Below are positions 7,591 to 15,320 of a stretch of 26,847 nt of DNA, one piece after another; positions within the stretch are counted from its first letter, which is position 1; the number at the start of each line of letters is the position of its first letter. Source of the DNA: an uncultured Blautia sp. (GTDB lineage: Bacteria; Bacillota; Clostridia; Lachnospirales; Lachnospiraceae). A program made the translations under genes and the position numbers. The stretch covers positions 1 through 26,847 of the forward strand of contig CAAFRY010000288.1 in the NCBI GenBank assembly GCA_900765525.1, given 5' to 3'. Under the pieces are notes generated by a model that ran no database searches, was not told where the DNA came from, and saw only the letters and a list, made by a program, of their open reading frames with translations.

Positions 7591-9087
7591 TTATTTATCT
7601 GCTTTCCACTGGTCAATCTGTTTCTGCATTTCATCGATTACATCCTGTATTCCCGTTGCCTCCAGCTTCTTCAAAAGCTGAGGAAGGTATTCCTCCGGGT
7701 CAACGCTTCCTGTATACAGAGATTTTCCAAACTCATCCAAAACATTACGGAAACCAGCCACCTGAGTAGCCACCGGCTCTAAATCAAAATCAAATCCAAA
7801 GGAAGGTGCTTCCTGAGAGGCGTCGTTAAACTCCTTAAAGGTAGCCCATTTATCCAGAGGCTCGTTGTCCATTACATAGGTATTGAACAGGCCGCCCTGT
7901 ACCCAGTAGGGTGCAGAATAATCCTTCTGTTTCTCTGGATTCAGCTTTGCCTTGTACTCATAAATATAGGGCTTTCCTTCTGCCTCCTGAACCTCCTGGC
8001 TGTCTGGCTCCACTTTATCCCAGTGAACGCCCTCGATACCATAATTCAGAGTGTTTCTCAGCTCCTGGTCTGTGTTGATAAGGTTTAAAAGCTCCATAGC
8101 TTTCTCCGGATGCTCGGAGTTTTTATTGATGGCTGTCAAAGCTCCTCGTGCAGAAGCATTGGTAATCTGTGTATCCATAATCTGGGTTGCCACTACCTCA
8201 TAGCCTAAATCCTTGCCCCAGGTCAGCTCTGCATAAGGCTGTCCGTCGCCCTTTGTCACAAACCGTTTTACGGATTTGTCATCAGAAGCAGTAGCCGCAT
8301 CCTTGTTGATATAGCCGGCCAGATAATACTTTCTCATAGTATCCAGTGTTTCCTGCATTTTCTCTGTCTCAAACACATTCTTCACGGTCAAAGTTTCATC
8401 CCCGTACTCAATACCAATGGGGTCCTGAATCTTGTCCATATAGGTAGGCGCAGAATAGTCTTTTGTCAGATACATAGGAACCACATCCGGCTCATTCTCT
8501 TTAATCAGCTTTAAGTAAGGCTCCAAATCCTCCAGGCTGTGAATATCCTGGTATGGAATATTATATTTGTCTACATACTCCTTGGTGAAAACCCACATAG
8601 GGCAGCTTCCCATTTCCTTCTCGCTGGGGACGCCATAGGTCTTTCCGCCTACCTTAGCTGCTTCCCAGAAACGAGGGTCAATCAGGTCATACATTTCTTT
8701 TCCCTGGTCAGCAAGCAGGTCGTCCAGCTCCAGGAAGGCGCCCTTCTGAGCGTTCTGCAGATAGTCGTTTGCCCAGGAGCAGGTAAAACACAAATCCCAC
8801 TGGTCCCCGGTATTGATAACAACCTGCATTTTCTGGTTGTAATCTCCCCAGCCTACTTTAATCACATTCAGCTTAACTCCGATTTTCTCTGCCAGGTATT
8901 CATTTACTGCCTCAAACACCTGCTCATCGTCGGCCTGGGCATCGCCTACCTGATACCAGGTAAGCTCCACAATCTCTTCGCCCTTTTCATTTGTCTCGGT
9001 CTTACCGCCGCAGCCGGCCAGCATTCCCATAGAAAGGGCTGCTGCCATACCAAAAGCCAGGGCTCTTTTCGCATATTTCAATTTCAT
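7591..9087 (-). CDS. Sugar ABC transporter substrate-binding lipoprotein (LplA-like)
   Basis: This 498-residue extracellular solute-binding protein has a signal peptide and lipobox ending at Cys26 (MLAGC). The C-terminal part (GFDFDLEPVA onward, about the last 70 residues) resembles the DUF3502 tail of LplA-type proteins. The start at 9087 is chosen because AGGAGG lies 8 nt upstream; an earlier in-frame ATG at 9108 would put extra charged residues before the signal peptide. It belongs with the two permeases encoded just upstream. No ATPase is encoded here, as is typical of this family, which shares a genome-wide MsiK-like ATPase (family knowledge). Its ligand is inferred to be a mannose-containing oligosaccharide from the linked mannosidases. 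Confidence 0.92.
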   Translation of the reverse strand: MKLKYAKRALAFGMAAALSMGMLAGCGGKTETNEKGEEIVELTWYQVGDAQADDEQVFEAVNEYLAEKIGVKLNVIKVGWGDYNQKMQVVINTGDQWDLCFTCSWANDYLQNAQKGAFLELDDLLADQGKEMYDLIDPRFWEAAKVGGKTYGVPSEKEMGSCPMWVFTKEYVDKYNIPYQDIHSLEDLEPYLKLIKENEPDVVPMYLTKDYSAPTYMDKIQDPIGIEYGDETLTVKNVFETEKMQETLDTMRKYYLAGYINKDAATASDDKSVKRFVTKGDGQPYAELTWGKDLGYEVVATQIMDTQITNASARGALTAINKNSEHPEKAMELLNLINTDQELRNTLNYGIEGVHWDKVEPDSQEVQEAEGKPYIYEYKAKLNPEKQKDYSAPYWVQGGLFNTYVMDNEPLDKWATFKEFNDASQEAPSFGFDFDLEPVATQVAGFRNVLDEFGKSLYTGSVDPEEYLPQLLKKLEATGIQDVIDEMQKQIDQWKADK

Positions 9088-9121
9088 GGAAAAATCCTCC
9101 TCTTTCATTATACATGATTTT

Positions 9122-10096
9122 TTATTCTTTTACCGCACCAATGGTCAATCCGTTTACAAAATATCTCTGGAAGAACGGATATGCAAATATAATCGGCAGA
9201 GTGGAAATCACCACAATAGCCATCTTAATGGTCTCCTTAGGCAGATTGGCCGCCGCCTGGATTCCATCCACACCCATCATAGACTTATTACTTGCCAGCC
9301 AGTCAATGGAATTCTGAATCTGCATCAGCAGGAACTGAAGGGGAATCCAGTTCTTATCGTCCATGTACATCAGAGCGTTGAACCAGTCGTTCCAATAGCC
9401 CAGGGTAAGGAAAAGTCCGATAGTGGCCAGTCCCGGCATAGCCATGGGAATAACAATCTTGAAAAACAGCCTCCACTCAGACGCTCCGTCAATCTTAGCG
9501 GATTCCACCACAGAATCCGGGATACTGGTCTTAAAAAAGGTACGCAGTACGATTACATTAAAAGAGTTCATGCACAGAGGCAGTATCAGGGCCCACACAC
9601 TATTCTTCAGCATCAGCACCTTGGTCACAATCAGGTAATTGGCAATCATACCGCCGGAAAACAGCATGGGCACTGTAATCACCTTGGTAAAGAAGGAACG
9701 GAAAGCATAAGTCTTTCTGGAAAGAGCATATGCATAAGTTCCTGTCAGCAAAAGTCCGATAATGGTTCCCACTATGGTAACCAGAATGGTAACTCCGTAG
9801 CTTCTTAAAATACTTTCTCCTGCGCTTACAATATATTCATAAGCATACAGGCTCCATTTCTCCGGTATAAACCGGTAACCGTTCATGGTCAGGGACTGCT
9901 CGTCCGTAAAAGAAATAATGATAACAAAAATAAAAGGTATCACGCTCAAAAGAGATAAGATAGATAAGATTACATTAAACAACACATTGGTAGACTTTTT
10001 AATTTTGTTATATTCACACTGCTCATCTTCCAGCTGTTTCACTTTTTTCTCTCTTGCTCGTTCCTTCCTGCGCAAGTTCCAATCAGAAACTGACAT
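9122..10096 (-). CDS. Carbohydrate ABC transporter permease (LplC/YtcP-like)
   Basis: This 324-residue membrane protein has about six transmembrane helices after a charged cytoplasmic N-terminus (residues 1 to 35, unusually long for the family). The first helix is at about 38 to 63. The EAA loop that docks the ATPase is at about 198 to 221 (ESAKIDGASEWRLFFKIVIP). It follows the LplB-like permease by about 20 nt and precedes the binding protein by about 34 nt. The expected complex is a heterodimer of the two permeases plus the lipoprotein and an ATPase encoded elsewhere. Confidence 0.93.
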   Translation of the reverse strand: MSVSDWNLRRKERAREKKVKQLEDEQCEYNKIKKSTNVLFNVILSILSLLSVIPFIFVIIISFTDEQSLTMNGYRFIPEKWSLYAYEYIVSAGESILRSYGVTILVTIVGTIIGLLLTGTYAYALSRKTYAFRSFFTKVITVPMLFSGGMIANYLIVTKVLMLKNSVWALILPLCMNSFNVIVLRTFFKTSIPDSVVESAKIDGASEWRLFFKIVIPMAMPGLATIGLFLTLGYWNDWFNALMYMDDKNWIPLQFLLMQIQNSIDWLASNKSMMGVDGIQAAANLPKETIKMAIVVISTLPIIFAYPFFQRYFVNGLTIGAVKE

Positions 10097-10115
10097 TTTC
10101 TATCCATCTCCTTTC

Positions 10116-11066
10116 CTAGAATAATGCGTTTTCGTTGTCTATCTTAGACACAATCTTATTGGCAATCATAATCAGGACAAAGCCTACGGTTGACTGGAAT
10201 AATGCTGCCGCAGAGCTCATACCGATTTCTCCGTTGGTCTGCAATGCCCGGAAAATATAAGTATCCAAAACATTTGTCACCGGATACAGAGGGCCGGAAT
10301 TCATAGGAAGCTGGTAAAACAGTCCGAAATCCGCCTTGAAAATACCTCCCACAGCCATAATCAGCAAAATAGTGATTACCGGCTTTAACAGGGGAAGGGT
10401 TATGTATTTTATCTGCTGCCATTTTGTGGCTCCGTCCAAAACCGCAGCTTCGTAGTATGTCTTGTTGATACCGCAGATGGACGCCAGGTAAACTACAGTG
10501 TTATAGCCCACACCTTTCCACTGGCTCATGAAAATAATGATAAAGGGCCAAAAGCCTTTCTCTGTATACCAGGAAATTCCATCATGTCCAAACTGCTGCA
10601 AAACTGCGTTAAAATATCCTTTTTCCGGATTTAAGAACGCATATACACAATAGCTGACTACAACCCAGGATAAAAAGTAGGGTAAAAACATAGAGCTTTG
10701 GTAAATTTTTGCCATTCCCTTGTTTCTCAGTTCATTTAACAATAAAGCCACGATTACAGGAAGTACAACGCCTAAAATGATGAAGGTTGCATTGTACAAA
10801 ACCGTATTTCGAAGAATAATCCATGCGTCGCCGCTGCTGAAGAGGAATTTAAAGTTGTCCAGACCCACGAATTTACTGGAAATCAGGCTTTCAAAAAAGT
10901 TTCCGGACAAACGGTACTGCTTAAACGCTACCAGAATACCAAACAGAGGCAGGTACGCAAACAGCAGGAACCAGATAGCTCCCGGGGCGCTCAGAACAAG
11001 CAGCTCCTTGTTTGTCTTCAGGCGTGTGAAAAATCCCACTTTTTTCGCCTTTTCTTCTCTTTTCAC
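10116..11066 (-). CDS. Carbohydrate ABC transporter permease (LplB-like)
   Basis: This 316-residue integral membrane permease has a first helix at about 22 to 48, roughly six helices in all, and an EAA loop near 205 to 228 (YEAAVLDGATKWQQIKYITL). A GTG start at 11064 to 11066 is preferred because AGGAGG (11074 to 11079) lies exactly 7 nt upstream. The reading frame is open to a GTG at 11090, but that codon has no proper ribosome binding site. It is the first gene of the transporter unit. Its leader carries the promoter and the 13-bp element shared with the GH38 operon. Confidence 0.92.
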   Translation of the reverse strand: MKREEKAKKVGFFTRLKTNKELLVLSAPGAIWFLLFAYLPLFGILVAFKQYRLSGNFFESLISSKFVGLDNFKFLFSSGDAWIILRNTVLYNATFIILGVVLPVIVALLLNELRNKGMAKIYQSSMFLPYFLSWVVVSYCVYAFLNPEKGYFNAVLQQFGHDGISWYTEKGFWPFIIIFMSQWKGVGYNTVVYLASICGINKTYYEAAVLDGATKWQQIKYITLPLLKPVITILLIMAVGGIFKADFGLFYQLPMNSGPLYPVTNVLDTYIFRALQTNGEIGMSSAAALFQSTVGFVLIMIANKIVSKIDNENALF

Positions 11067-11136
11067 TTCATAACCTCCTTTTCTTGGCACCTTCTATAAC
11101 CGCCGGCTTGTTATATGTGCTTTGTTGACATCTATA

Positions 11137-11165
11137 ACTATATCGGAAAAGTTACACAAATCCTA
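11137..11165 (-). promoter_or_regulatory. Probable activator-dependent promoter of the transporter/GH2 unit
   Basis: On the minus strand TATAGT (11137 to 11142) is a good -10 hexamer, but the bases 17 nt upstream (TAGGAT, 11160 to 11165) do not resemble a -35. A poor -35 is expected of an activator-dependent promoter. The -10 lies exactly as far from the 13-bp element at 11187 as in the GH38 promoter. Start of transcription would be near 11130, with a leader of about 65 nt. Confidence 0.5.
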
Positions 11166-11204
11166 GTCGAAAACTTTCAGTTTTCTTGTACAAATTCTAG
11201 TGGA
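11156..11204 (-). promoter_or_regulatory. Direct-repeat activator site, including the shared 13-bp element at 11187 to 11199
   Basis: Two related 15-mers, at 11156 to 11170 and 11190 to 11204, agree at 13 of 15 positions and are 34 bp apart in the same orientation. Bases 11187 to 11199 read TAGAATTTGTACA on the minus strand, identical to 18539 to 18551 upstream of the GH38 gene. AraC-family proteins commonly bind direct repeats upstream of or overlapping the -35 region, and a YesN-type AraC response regulator is encoded next door. Binding by YesN is inference. Confidence 0.55.
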
Positions 11205-11210
11205 CAAAAT

Positions 11211-11286
11211 AAAAAATATGGACAAATCCCACATGAAAAATTACAAAAAAACTGAAATTTTTCCACTTGCAGAATCTGTCCATATT
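11211..11286 (-). terminator. Possible terminator or attenuator after yesN
   Basis: A perfect 10-bp inverted repeat (AATATGGACA and its complement, 11215 to 11224 and 11277 to 11286) encloses a 52-nt loop with an inner AT-rich hairpin. On the minus strand the outer stem is followed by a T-rich tract at about 11211 to 11216. It starts about 25 nt after the yesN stop. The stem is AT-rich and the loop long, so this is a weak terminator at best. Confidence 0.4.
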
Positions 11287-11310
11287 GGTGGAAGCCAGGC
11301 CTAAACGGCA

Positions 11311-12837
11311 CTAATACTTCTTCATATTTCGCAGGGACGCAGGAGACACACCGTAGCACTGCTTAAATTTCCTGTAAAAATAGCTGGTGTCCGGATAGCC
11401 CACCTCTCTGGCAATATCATTTATTTTCATATTGGTATTTAAAATCAAATCCTTGGCTATGCTGTTCTTGGTATTACTCAGGTACTGTGCAAAGGAACAG
11501 CCCGCTTCCTTCTGGAATATCTGCCCCAGGTAGGAAGCATTCATGTGATACTTATAAGAAAGAGTTTTCAGGTTCATATCCTCCCTGTAATTTTTCTGCA
11601 CCTCCGCCATAATCTGCTTCACCACAGGAGTGTACTGGGAATCCTCTGTGTGAAGGTAGGTGATAATCTCCGAAATCTCCGAGATAAAAATCGTTTTCAG
11701 GCCAAAAATATCATCTGCCTGGTATATTTTCTCAATCATTTCTGACAAATCCTGGAGCCTTTTTTCCTGGGCCAGCTTATACTCTGCCTTAATATCCTGC
11801 AGCAGCATGGCGATTTTCAGGGCAAGCTGGTAGAGAACATCTACACTTACCTCTGACTTCAGATTGTTGATAAACAAATCCTCCATATAATTCAAGGCAC
11901 CTTCTCTGTCCTTTTTGAGAATCAGCTTTCTCAGCAGGGTCTGGTCAATCACCACATCCTTGGAGCTTCTGTCCTTAATATGTGCCTCATTGATACAGCT
12001 TCCGTAGCCCTCCAGCATCCGGTATTTCTGAAGCCTGACTCCCAGCTTGTAGCACTGGGGCAGCAGCCGGTAATCCTCCACACTAGAGCTGATGGTGACA
12101 AAACTCATAATGCCCCATAGGCTCTCCAGCCTGTCCTGGAATTCTCTGCAGTATTCCAATATCTGACTGTCCTGTGCCGTATCATCCCCAAATATCAGCA
12201 GAAATAGAGTGTCCGGAGACAGGTAGATAGCCTTCATCCTCCGGTTTTCCTTCTGAATCTCCATCAATACCTCATTCATGCCCTCCGCACCGTCCAGGGT
12301 ATTGGCGTCTATTTTCATCAGCGCAGCATAAACCTTTTCCCCTGTACCCAGCTTGGGCAGCATAGCGCAGAACTCCTTTTCCTGCTCCCCATCCAGCTTT
12401 CCCTTTAAAAACCGGAGCCAGCTAATCTTATCCTCCATATTCCCGGCCATTCTCCTGTCGATTTCATCCAGACGTTCTCCTGCCCGGATAAGAGCCGTTC
12501 TAAGCTGCTCTTCATTGACAGGCTTTAAAATATATTCCTCCACATCCAGTTTCAGTGCCTTTCTGGCATACTCAAATTCATCATATCCGGACAAAATCAG
12601 GCACCTGGTCCTGGGACTTACCTTCCGTATTTCCTCCATCAGCTCTAATCCGCTCATAAAAGGCATTTCCACGTCAGTCACCACAATGTCCACCGGCTCC
12701 TTTTGGAACAATTCCAAAGCCTCCCTTCCGTTATGGGCCATGGCGGTTACTTCCATGGAAATGGCCTCCCAATCTATAATGTACCGTATTCCCTGGAGAA
12801 TAAACTCCTCATCCTCCACTAACATTACCTTTTTCAT
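11311..12837 (-). CDS. yesN: YesN-type AraC-family response regulator
   Basis: This 508-residue response regulator has an N-terminal receiver domain with Asp9/Glu10, phospho-acceptor Asp55 (VVTDVEMP), switch Ser83 in LSGYDEFEYA and Lys105. A middle region of about 270 residues has no clear motif. A C-terminal AraC double helix-turn-helix spans about 405 to 505 (DIAREVGYPDTSYFYRKFK). Its start overlaps the end of the sensor kinase gene by 29 nt, which indicates translational coupling. It should be phosphorylated by the adjacent YesM-like kinase and activate the transporter and mannosidase units. The shared 13-bp element before both promoters is the best candidate for its binding site. Confidence 0.93.
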   Translation of the reverse strand: MKKVMLVEDEEFILQGIRYIIDWEAISMEVTAMAHNGREALELFQKEPVDIVVTDVEMPFMSGLELMEEIRKVSPRTRCLILSGYDEFEYARKALKLDVEEYILKPVNEEQLRTALIRAGERLDEIDRRMAGNMEDKISWLRFLKGKLDGEQEKEFCAMLPKLGTGEKVYAALMKIDANTLDGAEGMNEVLMEIQKENRRMKAIYLSPDTLFLLIFGDDTAQDSQILEYCREFQDRLESLWGIMSFVTISSSVEDYRLLPQCYKLGVRLQKYRMLEGYGSCINEAHIKDRSSKDVVIDQTLLRKLILKKDREGALNYMEDLFINNLKSEVSVDVLYQLALKIAMLLQDIKAEYKLAQEKRLQDLSEMIEKIYQADDIFGLKTIFISEISEIITYLHTEDSQYTPVVKQIMAEVQKNYREDMNLKTLSYKYHMNASYLGQIFQKEAGCSFAQYLSNTKNSIAKDLILNTNMKINDIAREVGYPDTSYFYRKFKQCYGVSPASLRNMKKY

Positions 12838-14539
12838 ATGCTTCCCCTTTTTCTACTTTTATGGTAATCCTTACCTGCAGCCCTTGGGGCTCTGCTGCCT
12901 GTATGAAAACGCCGTACTCCTCACCATAGACTGCTTTGATTCTTCTGTTTACATTAGATATGCCGATTGATTTATTTCCGGTCTCCTCCTGGCTGTTAGC
13001 CGCCAGTATTTTGTTCTTTTCCTCCATGTCCTCCCGGCTCATCCCCAGTCCGTTGTCCTCCACGGAGATAATAAGCCTTTCTCCCTGGCTCTGTGCCCGG
13101 ATAAGCACCCGGTTATCCTTCCTGTCTCTGTCAATTCCGTGAATAAAATAATTTTCTATAATCGGCTGCAGTACAAACTTGATAATAGGCAGGGACAGCA
13201 GCTCTACCGGGCACTCTACCCGAAACGTAAAGCTGTCCTGATACCGGTACTCAAACAATTCCATATATTGTTTGCAGTAATCCAGCTCCTGCCCCAGGGT
13301 AATGACATCCGCTTCTTTCAGCTGGCTTCTGAACAGCACTACCATGCTGTACAGCATGCGGCCTACCTCCCTGTCTCCGTTACAGATTGCCCTCATGCGT
13401 ATGGCTTCCAGGGTATTATAGAGAAAGTGAGGATTTATCTGACTCTGAAGAGCCTGCATCTGGGCATTTTTCTTCTCAATCTCTGCCAGATAGCTTTTTT
13501 GGATATAAAGGTCCAGCTTTTCACACATCTCATTGAAATGACTTCCAATCATGTCCAGCTCATCCCGCTTATTTCCGGTCTCCAGCCTGGCCTGCAGATT
13601 CCCTGTGGTGACCTGGTTCATGGCTTCCAGGACAGCGTCCACTCTTCTGGTGAGCCTGCGCACATAAAAACCAATACACAGCACCCCTGCCAGCACTGCT
13701 GCGGCTCCGATTCCAAGGATAGCCCAAAAGGTGGACAGGGAAAGCCGGGAGGCCTTCTTGATATTTAAATATGTATAGACCTCATAGGGCCCTTCTGCTG
13801 TCTCCTGGGACAAAAATCTGTCATCCTCCTGCTTACTCTCCCAGTTCTCGTCCTCCTGCTGCTGAAAAACCAGTCCTCCCTTGCCGGCCCGTATGACCAG
13901 ATTCGTCTGCCGGCTATCCCGGGCAAGTCTTTGAAAGCTCTGTTTTCCTTCAAAGGTGAATATCATACAGCCCTCATTTTCCATGGTATCAGGATTTCGA
14001 ATCTGCTTGGTGTAAAGCAGCTTCCCCTCCTCTCCGTAGTCCGGGTTTTCCACCTGATACAGCCTGGATTTTCCATCTTTCCCCGGATAAAATTTTTTCT
14101 CCGGGTAGCACTGTGTCATCTGGCAATTTTTATAACCAATAAGCTCTACCTTTTCCAGATTGTCGTAAGCCTCAAAGGCCTCGTTCAAAAAATTATGGAT
14201 GCCCTTATACACCTGACCCGCTGTAGCGGAATAGCGGTCCAGACTGTACTTTTGATATTCCTCCGGCTCCATGCTGAAATAGGCCAGTAAATCCTCCAGC
14301 TCTGAAGCTGACCGGTATAAATCCGAAAAAACATAGTCTGCGATTTTCTCTGTTTCCTCCACATATTCTGCAGCCTGACGGTTGACCTGCTCCATGGCCT
14401 GACGGTTGGCCTCCAGATTTCTCCGCTGCGAAGCCGACATAAAATAAAGCACCAGAACCAGTACAATGCACACCACAATGGCCGTATACGTCCAGAATAG
14501 TTTAAAATACAGTTGTCTGGGTTTCTTTTTCTCCTCCAT
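12809..14539 (-). CDS. yesM: YesM-type sensor histidine kinase
   Basis: This 576-residue membrane kinase has transmembrane helices at about 11 to 33 and 266 to 294, enclosing an extracellular sensing domain of about 230 residues. A HAMP linker (about 292 to 345) follows, then the His_kinase domain with phospho-acceptor His371 in QINPHFLYN, and a C-terminal ATPase domain with DNGLGM. The start at 14537 to 14539 is chosen because GGGAGG precedes it and the next residues lead straight into the first helix. The frame is open 34 codons further upstream, but that would overlap yesL and add a non-conserved basic stretch. The sensed ligand is unknown; an extracellular glycan is plausible from context. 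Confidence 0.92.
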   Translation of the reverse strand: MEEKKKPRQLYFKLFWTYTAIVVCIVLVLVLYFMSASQRRNLEANRQAMEQVNRQAAEYVEETEKIADYVFSDLYRSASELEDLLAYFSMEPEEYQKYSLDRYSATAGQVYKGIHNFLNEAFEAYDNLEKVELIGYKNCQMTQCYPEKKFYPGKDGKSRLYQVENPDYGEEGKLLYTKQIRNPDTMENEGCMIFTFEGKQSFQRLARDSRQTNLVIRAGKGGLVFQQQEDENWESKQEDDRFLSQETAEGPYEVYTYLNIKKASRLSLSTFWAILGIGAAAVLAGVLCIGFYVRRLTRRVDAVLEAMNQVTTGNLQARLETGNKRDELDMIGSHFNEMCEKLDLYIQKSYLAEIEKKNAQMQALQSQINPHFLYNTLEAIRMRAICNGDREVGRMLYSMVVLFRSQLKEADVITLGQELDYCKQYMELFEYRYQDSFTFRVECPVELLSLPIIKFVLQPIIENYFIHGIDRDRKDNRVLIRAQSQGERLIISVEDNGLGMSREDMEEKNKILAANSQEETGNKSIGISNVNRRIKAVYGEEYGVFIQAAEPQGLQVRITIKVEKGEAYEKGNVSGG

Positions 14540-14618
14540 TGGCCCTCCCCCTCTCTTCTTTGGTATATTTTCGGGTATACACCAAGTCTTTCTGGAAATG
14601 CGGAAAAGAGAGCGCAAA

Positions 14619-15290
14619 TCAATGGCTCTCTTCAATGGCACGCAGCACTCTCTGATTCATAAAAACTACCATAAATCCGTAAATGCTGGCTATAAACAGG
14701 ATAAAAGTTCCTGCCTGTATTTCCAGGAGCATCAGCACCACAGCCAGCACGGCTGTGTTTCCCAAAGTCAGCACCGGCCTTGTGATGCACAGGGTAAAAG
14801 CTCCCCGGAACAAATCTTTTACCTTCATCTCATATCTGGAAGCCAGAAGGTAAAGGTTTGGAGTTACAATAACGGCTGCCCCAAATAAAAGGGCAAACAA
14901 AAGAGTCAGGGGAAGAATGGGAATCTGCAGAGAAAAAAACTCCACATTAGTCCAAAACACCCATATCAAAAGCAGATGTATGGCGGTGATTCCCATTTTC
15001 TTGCCCCAGGAATCCAGGTATCCGGTCTTGTAATCCCGAAAGGCAGTGGTATCCATTCTGTGCAGCACCCGGTTCATGGAAAAGAACAAAGCGCACAGAG
15101 CAGGACCTGCCCATAAAAGGCACAGCAGAAACAAAGGAAGATAGGTACGCACCTGACGGATTCCCACAAACAGGAAAAATAACAGTACCGGAAGGTTGGA
15201 AAGCAGGAAGAAAAAATTTATCTTCAGGAAGTATAAAAACCGCTCGCAGGCTCCCAATATTTTTTCCATATTAAAAATCTCATTCAGCAT
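14619..15290 (-). CDS. yesL: YesL-family (DUF624) membrane protein
   Basis: This 223-residue protein has about five hydrophobic segments and the typical YesL opening (a short amphipathic start, then FLYFLKINFFFLLSNLPVL). Family members usually sit beside YesM/YesN systems and Lpl-type transporters; the molecular function is not established. It follows the GH38 gene by about 30 nt with AGGAGG 8 nt before the ATG, and precedes yesM by 79 nt. It is therefore probably co-transcribed with GH38, yesM and yesN. Confidence 0.85.
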   Translation of the reverse strand: MLNEIFNMEKILGACERFLYFLKINFFFLLSNLPVLLFFLFVGIRQVRTYLPLFLLCLLWAGPALCALFFSMNRVLHRMDTTAFRDYKTGYLDSWGKKMGITAIHLLLIWVFWTNVEFFSLQIPILPLTLLFALLFGAAVIVTPNLYLLASRYEMKVKDLFRGAFTLCITRPVLTLGNTAVLAVVLMLLEIQAGTFILFIASIYGFMVVFMNQRVLRAIEESH

Positions 15291-15320
15291 GGCATATTCC
15301 TCCTTGTATCTGCCAATATT

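Noticed and set aside
14540..14641. N-terminal extension of the sensor kinase
   Set aside because: It overlaps yesL, adds a basic stretch before the first membrane helix, and lacks a ribosome binding site; the ATG at 14539 has one.
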